Below are positions 56,532-64,000 of a stretch of DNA of 64,000 bases, one piece after another. The notes below the pieces were generated by a model. The model was not told the DNA's origin, searched no databases, and saw only the letters and a program-made list of their open reading frames with translations. This stretch comes from Planctomycetaceae bacterium. GTDB lineage: Bacteria > Planctomycetota > Planctomycetia > Planctomycetales > Planctomycetaceae. Numbering within the stretch: the stretch's first letter is position 1; each line of letters starts with the position of its first letter. A program made the position numbers and the translations under genes. Location of the stretch: the NCBI GenBank assembly GCA_019636285.1, contig JAHBXV010000003.1:124001-188000 (forward strand), given 5' to 3'.

Positions 56532-58369
56532 ACCATGGGCCGTCAAACGAACAGCGGGAACCAGCCTGGCGAGCCAATCCGGACTCGCTGGAAGTGATTC
56601 TCGCCACTGATTGCGGCAGCACGACGACCAAGGCGATTCTGATCGAGAAGATCGATGGCGTTTATCGCCAGACCTATCGCGGCGAAGCCCCGACAACCGT
56701 CGAAGAACCCCTCGCCGACGTCACAGCCGGAGTCATCAACGCGGCGACGGAGGTGGGAGAACTGGCGGGTCGCCGGCTTGTGGACGACCAAGGTTTGTTG
56801 GTGCGTCCGGCGCGCGGTAAAGATGGCTGCGACGTCTACATTTCAACGTCGAGCGCCGGCGGCGGATTGCAGATGCTGGTCGCGGGCGTCGTCCGCTCCA
56901 TGAGCGCCGCAAGTGCCGAGCGCGCCGCCCTGGGAGCCGGGGCGATCGTCATGGAAACGATCTCCTCGAACGACAAACGCCCCCCCTACAAAACCATTCA
57001 GCGCATTCGCGACCTGCGGCCAGATATGATCCTGCTCTCGGGCGGGACCGATGGCGGCACCACCCGGCACGTCGTGCAGCTTGCGGAACTGATCGCGCCG
57101 GCACGACCGCAGCCGCGATTTGGCGGCCAGTATCGCATGCCGGTAATCTACGCGGGCAATCAGTCCGCGCGTCCGCTGGTGGAAGAGACCCTGCGCGAGG
57201 CATGCGAACTCTCGTTTGTCGAAAACGTGCGGCCGGTGCTGGAACGGGAAAATCTCACCCCCGCTCGGGATCGGATCCATGACCTGTTTCTCGAACACGT
57301 CATGGCCCACGCGCCCGGCTACGACAAGCTCATCGCGTGGGCCGATGCCCCCATCATGCCCACGCCTGGCGCGGTGGGAGACATTTTGCAGCAGATTGCC
57401 AAACGCGACGGCCTGAACGCCGTCGGCGTCGATATTGGCGGTGCCACCACCGACGTTTTCAGCGTCTTCCACGGCGTCTTCAACCGGACGGTTTCCGCCA
57501 ACCTCGGGATGAGCTACTCAATCGCGAACGTCTGTGCCGAAGCCGGTCTTGAGAACATTCTGCGCTGGGTGCATCACCCCTGTCGCGAGGGGGAGTTGCG
57601 AAACCGGGTGAAGAACAAGATGATTCGCCCCACGACCATTCCGCAAACGCTCGAAGCGCTGATCTTCGAGCAAGCCGTGGCACGCGAGGCCCTGCGGCTA
57701 TCGTACTTGCAGCATCGCGAGTTCGCCGTCGACCTGCGCGGCGTCCAGCAACAACGAACAATCGGCGACCTGTTCCAGCAGAACGCGGGGCCACGATCAA
57801 TTGTCGATAACCTGCAACTCGATCTGCTCGTCGCATCCGGCGGCGTCCTGTCGCACGCGCCGCGCGCCGTCCAGACGGCCGCGATGCTGATCGACGCCTT
57901 CGAGCCGGAGGGAATCACGCAACTTGCCAAGGACAGCATCTTCATGATGCCGCACCTGGGCGTGCTCGCGCAGATCCACCCCCGCGCGGCTCTGGAGGTC
58001 TTTGAGCGCGACTGCCTGATTCCACTGGGAACCTGCGTGGCTCCGCGCGGAAACGCGCGTCCGGGCGACGTCTGCTTCCGCTATCGAATCTCCGGCGGTG
58101 GATTTTCGACAGCAGGCGAGCTGCACGTCGGCGACTGGAAGCTGCTGCCGCTCGCGCCCGGAGATACGGCACGAATCGAAGTCGAACCTCATCGCCGCTG
58201 CGACATGGGTGCGGGCCCCGGTCGCTCCATCTCGGCCACCATTCACGGGGGAATCGTGGGAGTGATTCTCGACGGCCGGGGAAGACCATTGCGATTGCCA
58301 ACCGAACGACACGACTGTCAGAAACAAATGGATCGCTGGCAGAAAGAACTGAATCTGTATGCGGAGTAA
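56528..58369 (+). CDS. GlmL/MutL-like ASKHA-fold ATPase (glutamate mutase chaperone family)
   Basis: Start at ATG 56528, overlapping the previous stop; 613 residues. It is an actin-like (ASKHA) ATPase: phosphate loop 1 is ATDCGSTTTKAILIE (near 25-39), phosphate loop 2 is GVDIGGATTDVFSV, and the adenosine loop is LLVASGGVLSHAP. STSSAGGGLQMLVAG and MPTPGAVGDILQQI are typical of the family. Named members help reactivate adenosylcobalamin-dependent glutamate mutase. No mutase subunit (GlmE/GlmS) is in the window. Instead the gene heads a run of membrane-protein genes, so its client here is probably different; that is inference. Confidence 0.88.
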   Translation: MNHGPSNEQREPAWRANPDSLEVILATDCGSTTTKAILIEKIDGVYRQTYRGEAPTTVEEPLADVTAGVINAATEVGELAGRRLVDDQGLLVRPARGKDGCDVYISTSSAGGGLQMLVAGVVRSMSAASAERAALGAGAIVMETISSNDKRPPYKTIQRIRDLRPDMILLSGGTDGGTTRHVVQLAELIAPARPQPRFGGQYRMPVIYAGNQSARPLVEETLREACELSFVENVRPVLERENLTPARDRIHDLFLEHVMAHAPGYDKLIAWADAPIMPTPGAVGDILQQIAKRDGLNAVGVDIGGATTDVFSVFHGVFNRTVSANLGMSYSIANVCAEAGLENILRWVHHPCREGELRNRVKNKMIRPTTIPQTLEALIFEQAVAREALRLSYLQHREFAVDLRGVQQQRTIGDLFQQNAGPRSIVDNLQLDLLVASGGVLSHAPRAVQTAAMLIDAFEPEGITQLAKDSIFMMPHLGVLAQIHPRAALEVFERDCLIPLGTCVAPRGNARPGDVCFRYRISGGGFSTAGELHVGDWKLLPLAPGDTARIEVEPHRRCDMGAGPGRSISATIHGGIVGVILDGRGRPLRLPTERHDCQKQMDRWQKELNLYAE

Positions 58370-58441
58370 CACTCCCACTTGATCTCAATCGGCCTTCACC
58401 AACTACCGACCACCTCTGAATCCGGGAAAGCCACTCACCCG

Positions 58442-59560
58442 ATGCCGCAGGCTTATAGTCCAGGATTGCTGGTTTCTCCGGGACGGACGGTCCGCCGTCG
58501 TCGCATCCTGCCGATCACGGGAGAGGTTCTGGTCGCGCCCGGAGACCATGTCACCGCGCGCCAAGTGGTCGCACGGACGTCAATGCCCGGCGATGTCGAG
58601 CCCGTGAATCTGTCCCGAGTCCTGGGAATTCCTCCGCGCGACCTTCCCCAGCGACTGATGCGGCAGGTGGGTGACGCAGTCCATCCCGGAGACGTCGTCG
58701 CGCATTCACCGGGGCTATTCGGTCTCTTTCCGAAAGACTATCTGGCTGAAATTTCCGGCACGATCGAAGCCGTTTCGCGGGTGACGGGACAGCTCCTCTT
58801 GCGGCGGGAACCGCGTTCCGTCGACGTGCTGGCTTATTTGACCGGAACGATTGCCGAAGTCATTCCAAACGAAGGCGTGGTGGTCGAAACCAGCGCCGCC
58901 GTCGTGCAGGGGATTTTCGGGATTGGCGGCGAAGGATGCGGCTCTTTGCGCATTGTCACTCCGACGTCCCGCGACGATCTGACTGCTGACTGTCTGACCG
59001 AGGAACTCGCGGGGTGCATCGCCGTCGGCGGTCGCAGGATCACGCGAGAAGCGGTTGACCGCGCGCGTGAACTCGGGTTAATCGCCCTGGTCGCCGGGGG
59101 AATCGACGACCACGATCTTCGTGAAATCCTGGGTTACGACCTTGGCGTCGCGATCACGGGGTCGGAAGCGCTGGGGCTGACAATCATCGTCACCGAAGGG
59201 TTCGGTGAAATCGGCATGGCCGAACGCAGCTTTCGGCTGCTGAAGAGTTTCGACGGTCGCGAAGCCAGCGTGAACGGTGCGACCCAGATCCGGGCCGGCG
59301 TGGTGCGCCCCGAAATCGTCATCCCGCTGACACAACGCGAGTTCACCGAAACCGAACTGGAAGAGCCCGTTTTGCGAAACGGGGCCGCCGTACGCGTGAT
59401 CCGAGAACCGTGGTTCGGAGAGTTGGGACAGGTGACCGAATTGCCCCACGAGCCGCGCTTGCTGGCTTCCGGCTCCCTAGCCCGCGTGGCGGGAGTTAAG
59501 TTGCAGTCGGGCGAGATGGCCGTCGTGCCGCGGGCAAATCTCGAACTGATTCAGGGGTAA
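58442..59560 (+). CDS. Barrel-sandwich / KOW-like protein in the GlmL-like operon
   Basis: A 372-residue soluble protein; start taken as ATG 58442, with the frame open from TTG 58379. The N-terminal part (about 8-150) has repeated short strands with LPITGEVLVAPGDHVTA and GDAVHPGDVVAHS, the look of a barrel-sandwich (biotinyl-like or RnfC-like) fold, but no lipoyl or biotin Lys motif. The middle (about 165-300) has EELAGCIAVGGRRITREAVDRA and IVTEGFGEIGMAE, alpha/beta in character. The C-terminal 50 residues begin GAAVRVIREPWFGELGQV, resembling a KOW motif. The function is unknown; it is probably a cytoplasmic partner of the ATPase. Confidence 0.72.
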   Translation: MPQAYSPGLLVSPGRTVRRRRILPITGEVLVAPGDHVTARQVVARTSMPGDVEPVNLSRVLGIPPRDLPQRLMRQVGDAVHPGDVVAHSPGLFGLFPKDYLAEISGTIEAVSRVTGQLLLRREPRSVDVLAYLTGTIAEVIPNEGVVVETSAAVVQGIFGIGGEGCGSLRIVTPTSRDDLTADCLTEELAGCIAVGGRRITREAVDRARELGLIALVAGGIDDHDLREILGYDLGVAITGSEALGLTIIVTEGFGEIGMAERSFRLLKSFDGREASVNGATQIRAGVVRPEIVIPLTQREFTETELEEPVLRNGAAVRVIREPWFGELGQVTELPHEPRLLASGSLARVAGVKLQSGEMAVVPRANLELIQG

Positions 59561-59563
59561 CCG

Positions 59564-60832
59564 GTGCGCGAACCTGTAACCAGGCATGATCGTTCGAATC
59601 ACCACCGCCAGCGCGGCCTCGGCTCGGTCGCGCTCATTGCCATCTGGTGTGGTCTGTTTGCCGCATCCCTGCCGGCCATGGCCGCCGTGAAACCCCCGGC
59701 CGACATTCAAGTCACCGATCTCCCGAATGATGCGGGGAAGGCCCTCACGGTCGAATGGACCTTATCGCCCGATGACCGGGAAACGGCTTCACCGCGTCTG
59801 GTTACCGGCTATCGCGTCGAGCGGGCAACCGTTGGCGACGGTAAGGCAGCGCTCGAATTCACTCTCATGTCCGATGGAATCGCCTATGGCGAAACCCGGT
59901 TCGTCGACAAGTCCGGTAAGCCGAACGAGAAGTACCTCTACCGCGTGATCGCTATTTCTGCCGATGGTGCCGATTCGGTCCCCGTCACCGCGAGCGAGCC
60001 CGCATCGCCTGTCATGAACTGGTTCGACTGGCGCCGCGGCTGGTTTCTCGCCATTACCGCCGTCGTGTGCGGTTTGATTCTTCTCTGCACGGTGCTTGCC
60101 CGGACGGGTAAGCCGTTTTATGTCCGCCCCATCGCGGGGTTACAAGCCATCGAGGAAGCCGTCGGACGCAGTACCGAGATGGGCCGCCCCATTCTCTTCG
60201 TGCCGGGCATCGTCGACATGAATGAAATCGAAACGGTCGCTGGACTGACGATCATGTCCCGTGTCGCGGAAACGGCTGCCGAATACGACACCCCCATGGA
60301 AGTTCCCACCTCTCGCTCGCTTGTCATGGCCGCGGCGCGCGAGGCGAGCGCGGCGGCAGCCATCGCCGCCGGCCGGCCGGACTGGCACGATCCCGAACGC
60401 ATCCACTACGTCACCGACGAGCAATTCGGCTATGTCGCGTCGGTCTGCGGTTGGATGCAGCGGGAAGAGCCCGCCGCCTGTTTTTATCTCGGGAAATTCT
60501 ATGCCGAGTCGCTGTTGCTCGCCGAGACCGGCAACGCGGTCGGGGCCATTCAGGTCGGCGGAACGGCAGAGGCGTCGCAGTTGCCGTTCTTCGTCGCCGC
60601 CTGCGATTACACCCTCATCGGCGAAGAGCTGTTCGCGGCCTCTGCCTACCTGTCCGGCGAGCCCGAACAGTTGGGGACGCTGAAAGGACAAGACTTCGGC
60701 AAGCTCCTGGCAGCCGTGCTGCTCGTCCTGGGCTGCGTGCTCGCGACGATCTCCGTGGTTGATCCCGGCGGCGCGGCGTCTCAGGCAGAGGCTTACTTGA
60801 AGATGTTCATTCTTGGCAAGGGAGAGGAATGA
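59564..60832 (+). CDS. Signal-peptide, FN3-like, two-helix membrane protein (DUF6754-like)
   Basis: A 422-residue protein from GTG 59564, with AGGGGT six bases upstream. It has a signal peptide or anchor (LIAIWCGLFAASLPAMAA), a fibronectin III-like domain at about 45-145 (ADIQVTDLPNDAGKALTVEW), a membrane helix (about 163-185), then a long cytoplasmic alpha/beta domain (about 190-395) with GRPILFVPGIVDMNEIETVAG and PTSRSLVMAAAREA. A final helix lies near 385-405. From memory the cytoplasmic domain matches DUF6754, of unknown function; I cannot verify this. It sits four bases after the KOW-like gene and overlaps the next by ATGA. Confidence 0.72.
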   Translation: MREPVTRHDRSNHHRQRGLGSVALIAIWCGLFAASLPAMAAVKPPADIQVTDLPNDAGKALTVEWTLSPDDRETASPRLVTGYRVERATVGDGKAALEFTLMSDGIAYGETRFVDKSGKPNEKYLYRVIAISADGADSVPVTASEPASPVMNWFDWRRGWFLAITAVVCGLILLCTVLARTGKPFYVRPIAGLQAIEEAVGRSTEMGRPILFVPGIVDMNEIETVAGLTIMSRVAETAAEYDTPMEVPTSRSLVMAAAREASAAAAIAAGRPDWHDPERIHYVTDEQFGYVASVCGWMQREEPAACFYLGKFYAESLLLAETGNAVGAIQVGGTAEASQLPFFVAACDYTLIGEELFAASAYLSGEPEQLGTLKGQDFGKLLAAVLLVLGCVLATISVVDPGGAASQAEAYLKMFILGKGEE

Positions 60833-61524
60833 TGCAGCGGATCATTCCCATGCTGCTGACGTCGATTGTCGGCGTGATCGCCATCGCTTCCTATTTCGTC
60901 CCGGTCGCGCAGCCGTTTCAGGACCGCGTCGAGGAATGGTTCCTCATCGTCGCGGCGATTGCCATGGTTCTCGGGGCGGCAAGCCTGTTGCTGCACCATC
61001 TGAAGGCGATTTCGAATCAGGAGGCCGGATGGGGATATTCGGCCGTGACCGTCGCCGCGCTGGTCATCACGACGACCGTGGGACTGTTGAAGCTGGGCGC
61101 GCCGCCAGACCTCAAACATCCTGAACTGGCCTGGTCGGGCAGCTATCTGGCGGAAGGGGGCGGGGCTTGGTGGATCTACACCTACGTCATGAGCCCCATC
61201 GTCGCGACCATGTTTTCACTGCTGGCTTTTTACGTGGCCTCGGCTGCCTTTCGCGCGTTTCGTGCCCGCAATTTCGAAGCGATGCTGCTACTGGGAACAG
61301 CGCTCATTGTTCTCCTCGGACGAACATCCGACGGCACCTGGCTGACCTCGGGAGTACCCGCTGACTACCCGCTCGCGACCATACCCGGCCTCAACGTCCT
61401 CATCATGTCGGTTTTCAACACGGCCGGTCAGCGAGCCATCATGATCGGCATTGCCTTGGGAGTCGCGGCGACTTCGCTGCGAATTCTGCTGGGGCTCGAC
61501 CGTTCTTACCTGGGCGGAGATTAG
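60829..61524 (+). CDS. Six-helix membrane protein in the GlmL-like operon
   Basis: A 231-residue protein; ATG 60829 overlaps the previous stop, and ATG 60832 fits the GGAGAGG ribosome site slightly better. It has about six membrane helices, including IIPMLLTSIVGVIAIASYF, WFLIVAAIAMVLGAASLLL and MFSLLAFYVASAAFRAF. A short loop reads LGRTSDGTWLTSGVPADYP, and the C-terminal helix pair includes IMIGIALGVAATSLRILLGLD. I recognise no transporter signature. Order and coupling point to a subunit of a complex with its neighbours. Confidence 0.75.
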   Translation: MMQRIIPMLLTSIVGVIAIASYFVPVAQPFQDRVEEWFLIVAAIAMVLGAASLLLHHLKAISNQEAGWGYSAVTVAALVITTTVGLLKLGAPPDLKHPELAWSGSYLAEGGGAWWIYTYVMSPIVATMFSLLAFYVASAAFRAFRARNFEAMLLLGTALIVLLGRTSDGTWLTSGVPADYPLATIPGLNVLIMSVFNTAGQRAIMIGIALGVAATSLRILLGLDRSYLGGD

Positions 61525-61582
61525 CTGACTGACGACTGGCGGACATCGACTGGTTCACTCGGCCACCGGATTACGGATTGAG

Positions 61583-62458
61583 ATGACAACACTGACCGCG
61601 ATCCTCGCATCGCTGCAACGACTGGACCGTCGCTGGATCTTCCTGGCGATGCTGATCGCCGTGTTGATACCGGTGCTGACGCGCGTCACCTATCCCGAGA
61701 CGCCGACGGCGATGACGTCCGCCGTTTTCAACAAGATTGAATCGCTGCCGAGTGGTTCGCGCGTCCTGCTACCGCTCGACTACGACCCGGGTTCGGAAGC
61801 GGAACTCGGCCCCATGGCCAAGGCCGTCATCCGCCATTGCGCTCTGAAACGCCACAAGATGTACTTTCTGACGCTGTGGCCGACGGGGCTCCCCCTGCTG
61901 GAACGCAATCTTCGTCAGATCGTGGAAGGCGAGTTCAAAGAGGTGGGCCTCAAGTACGGTGTTGACTATGTGAATCTCGGTTATGTCCCCGGTGAAGCGG
62001 TCGCGGTGAAATTGCTGGCGACGGACTTTCGCAAGGCCCGCGGCCAGGACAACACCGGAACCTCTCTCGACCGCCTGCCGATGATGCAGCAGGTGCGCAG
62101 CGCGCAGGATATGGATCTCATCATGGCGATTTCGGCTGGTTATCCAGGTGTCAAGGAATGGGTGCTGTTCGCCGCGATTCCCAATCGAATCCCGCTGGGC
62201 ATGGGGGTGACGGGAGTGACGGCTCCGCAAATGTACCCTTACTACCCGAATCAGGTCGTGGGCCTCATCACGGCAATCAAGGGGGCTGCTGAATATGAGA
62301 CGGCTCTGGCAGCGGCCTATCCCGACGAGATGAGCCGTCTCGATGCGAGCGGCATTCAGCGGATGGGGCCGCAACTGTGGGCCCATCGGCTGATGATCGT
62401 ACTGATCGTAATCGGCAATATTCTTCAACTGACGCGCGGTCGCGGAGGTCGAAAATGA
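61583..62458 (+). CDS. Membrane-tethered alpha/beta protein in the GlmL-like operon
   Basis: A 291-residue protein from ATG 61583. A membrane helix at about 18-35 (WIFLAMLIAVLIPVLTRV) is followed by a soluble domain of about 225 residues and a C-terminal helix (LMIVLIVIGNILQLT). The domain has SGSRVLLPLDYDPGSEAELG, FLTLWPTGLPLLERNL and YGVDYVNLGYVPGEAVAVKLLA, suggesting a Rossmann-like fold with a conserved DYDP segment. I cannot name the family. It overlaps the next gene by ATGA. The 58 bases before it are the only sizeable gap in this part of the operon. Confidence 0.72.
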   Translation: MTTLTAILASLQRLDRRWIFLAMLIAVLIPVLTRVTYPETPTAMTSAVFNKIESLPSGSRVLLPLDYDPGSEAELGPMAKAVIRHCALKRHKMYFLTLWPTGLPLLERNLRQIVEGEFKEVGLKYGVDYVNLGYVPGEAVAVKLLATDFRKARGQDNTGTSLDRLPMMQQVRSAQDMDLIMAISAGYPGVKEWVLFAAIPNRIPLGMGVTGVTAPQMYPYYPNQVVGLITAIKGAAEYETALAAAYPDEMSRLDASGIQRMGPQLWAHRLMIVLIVIGNILQLTRGRGGRK

Positions 62459-63321
62459 GCCGCGAATCTCAAATCGGCGTGGCGATCGTCCTCTTGCTGT
62501 TGTCCGGCCTGCTCTTACGCGCCGCGCTGGCGGATCAACCGTGGGGCGTGGTGACCGTCCTGCCCGTCGAGAACGACCCCGCGGAAGCCGTTCGCGAAGT
62601 CTCGCCCGAGACGCCAGGCGTGCAAGTCAGCGTGGCCAGAACGACGGGGCTGTGGCTGGCCGCCTTCTTTACGCTGGCCTGCTATAGCTACCTGTATAAA
62701 GACAATCCCGCCTATAAGCTGACCGAGTCAATCATCGTCGGTGTCTCGGCGGGATATTGGCTGACGGCCAGTTTCTGGGACGTCATTGTTGGCAAGGCGT
62801 TGGCGAGACTGATGCCCGAGCAGATGCGAGCGTGGGCGCTCCCCAATCTCGATCCGGCCGACCCCGACTTCTTGACACTGGTCCCCCTCACTCTGGGCGC
62901 GCTCTTGTTCGCAAGGCTGATTCCGGGAGGGGCCTGGCTGGCACGGTGGCCGCTCGCCCTCATTGTCGGGACGACGGCGGGCCTTAAGCTGGTCCTTTAC
63001 CTCGACGGCGACTTCGTCAGCCAGATTCGCAATACCATCCTGCCGCTGGTCGTCTTCAACGACAACGCCTTCGATCTGGATGGTTCGGCGCGCAACATCC
63101 TGCTCGTGACAAGCGTGCTGTGCTGTTTGACCTACTTCTATTTCTCGGTCGAGCATCGGGGCGCGGTGGGACGAGTCTCACGGTGCGGCATCTGGGTCTT
63201 GATGATTACCTTCGGCTCGTCATTCGCCTTCACCGTCATGGGCCGCATCACCCTGCTGACCATGCGGCTGGAATTTCTATTTCGCGACTGGCTCGGGCTG
63301 CTGCCGCCGAATGTTTCCTGA
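62455..63321 (+). CDS. Polytopic membrane protein, last of the GlmL-like operon
   Basis: A 288-residue protein starting at ATG 62455 inside the stop of the previous gene. The N-terminal hydrophobic segment (IVLLLLSGLLLRAALA) may be a signal anchor. About six more helices follow, with the segment SYLYKDNPAYKLTESIIVGVSAGYW near residue 80, then LTLGALLFARLIPGG, FVSQIRNTILPLVVFND and ITFGSSFAFTVMGRITLL. The Y-K-D-N-P-x-Y-K-x-x-E stretch between helices looks like a conserved feature. The role is unknown. Confidence 0.74.
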   Translation: MSRESQIGVAIVLLLLSGLLLRAALADQPWGVVTVLPVENDPAEAVREVSPETPGVQVSVARTTGLWLAAFFTLACYSYLYKDNPAYKLTESIIVGVSAGYWLTASFWDVIVGKALARLMPEQMRAWALPNLDPADPDFLTLVPLTLGALLFARLIPGGAWLARWPLALIVGTTAGLKLVLYLDGDFVSQIRNTILPLVVFNDNAFDLDGSARNILLVTSVLCCLTYFYFSVEHRGAVGRVSRCGIWVLMITFGSSFAFTVMGRITLLTMRLEFLFRDWLGLLPPNVS

Positions 63322-63360
63322 TGACGAACCTGCGAATACCCGCCGGTCGTGGAGTGCATG

Positions 63361-64000
63361 ATGTCGGATCTCAAAGACCGCGTGGCCATCGTCACCGGCG
63401 GTAATCAAGGGATTGGCTACGCGATCGCCGAGTCGCTGGCACGGGCGGGTTGCCGTGTCGCCATTGGTGCCCGCAATGTTGAGAAACTCAATAACGCCGC
63501 GGCACGATTGAATCAGTCAGGAGGGACGATTCTGGCCGCCCACCTCGATGTTGCCGATGAGTCCTCGGTCGAGGACTTCTTCGCAAAGGTGGATCGCGAG
63601 TGGGGAGCGGTCGACATTCTCGTCAACAACGCCGGCGCGTTTGACGGCGGACCGGTCGAAGACCTGACTCTCGAAGCCTGGGATCGCGTCATCGGTGCCT
63701 GCCTGACGGGCACCTTCTTGTGCAGTCGGGCCGCCTTCCGACGTATGAAGCGCCAAGGTCGCGGGCGAATCCTGAATATCGGCTCGATCTCCGCGCAACG
63801 CCCCCGCCTGGGGAGTGCTCCCTACACGGCGGCCAAGTTCGGAGTCTGGGGACTGACGCAGGCCCTCGCATTGGAAGGCCGCGAGCACGGCATCGTGTGC
63901 AGTTGCCTGCATCCCGGTAACGTGCTCGTCGAACGCCGCATGGAATCTTCCAAACCCTCGGACGATGAGCCCATGATGGCGACTGAGTCCATCGCCAAGG
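63361..64000 (+). CDS. Short-chain dehydrogenase/reductase, partial
   Basis: The frame is open to the window end (213 codons seen). Start taken as ATG 63361, six bases after GGAG; ATG 63358 is adjacent and in frame. It has the classical SDR pattern: cofactor loop VTGGNQGIGYAIAE, LDVADESS, VNNAGAFDGG, the catalytic Ser in LNIGSISAQ, and YTAAKFGVWGLTQALA (Tyr-x3-Lys). HPGNVLVERR follows the active site. It is a cytoplasmic NAD(P)-dependent oxidoreductase with unknown substrate. It follows the GlmL-like operon by 40 bases, and membership is uncertain. Confidence 0.93.
   Translation, partial: MSDLKDRVAIVTGGNQGIGYAIAESLARAGCRVAIGARNVEKLNNAAARLNQSGGTILAAHLDVADESSVEDFFAKVDREWGAVDILVNNAGAFDGGPVEDLTLEAWDRVIGACLTGTFLCSRAAFRRMKRQGRGRILNIGSISAQRPRLGSAPYTAAKFGVWGLTQALALEGREHGIVCSCLHPGNVLVERRMESSKPSDDEPMMATESIAK

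Overview
The window looks like chromosomal DNA of a planctomycete (Planctomycetota, probably Planctomycetales). The evidence is an ECF sigma factor translationally coupled to a Ser/Thr kinase, three tandem sulfatases, secreted Gly-rich and Pro-rich proteins of unknown function, a DUF2752 protein, a futalosine-pathway menaquinone gene (mqnD), a tetrahydromethanopterin C1 enzyme (Ftr), a PfaD-type enoyl reductase and a pyrophosphate-type phosphofructokinase. DNA is GC-rich and gene-dense, with many 4-base ATGA stop/start overlaps. I saw no tRNA, rRNA, CRISPR array, insertion sequence or phage gene.

Layout. 1-5281 (minus): ECF sigma factor, Ser/Thr kinase with an anti-sigma-like zinc motif, and a very large thioredoxin-like protein that runs off the left edge. 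5425-8790: macro-domain protein, small membrane protein, ceramidase-like secreted enzyme, sugar-phosphate isomerase-like protein. 8776-10441 (minus): MotA/ExbB-like and ExbD/MotB-like pair with a 47-residue ORF. 10908-13427: anchored WD40 protein and a secreted Gly-rich protein, each followed by a strong terminator. 13593-18437: DUF2752 protein and three sulfatases. 18487-26647 (minus): Pro-rich secreted protein, guaB, rsmA, ribE, diguanylate cyclase and a frameshifted hybrid histidine kinase. 26897-29714 (minus): Gfo/Idh/MocA oxidoreductase and orphan PfaD. 30426-33670: accB, accC and a PPi-type phosphofructokinase. 33770-35962 (minus): coiled-coil membrane protein and enolase. 36274-43334: mqnD, a possible lipoprotein, divergent uracil-DNA glycosylase and ftr, a large membrane protein, and an isochorismatase-family enzyme. 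43650-46174: S41 peptidase coupled to a beta-propeller protein. 46629-54790: the membrane arm of complex I, nuoH-J-K-L-M-N with nuoI missing. 54814-63321: a helical protein, TatD, then a compact operon built round a GlmL/MutL-like ATPase. The window ends inside an SDR dehydrogenase.

Functional themes are signal transduction (ECF/kinase, cyclic-di-GMP, two-component), sulfated-polymer degradation, respiration (complex I, menaquinone), fatty-acid initiation (AccB/AccC, PfaD) and glycolysis. The best candidate for an undescribed system is 56154-63321: an ASKHA-fold ATPase of the GlmL family with no glutamate mutase beside it, coupled to a barrel-sandwich/KOW-like protein and four membrane proteins. 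Other points of interest are the kinase/thioredoxin-like operon, the orphan PfaD, the missing nuoI, the frameshifted histidine kinase and two families of short palindromic intergenic repeats.
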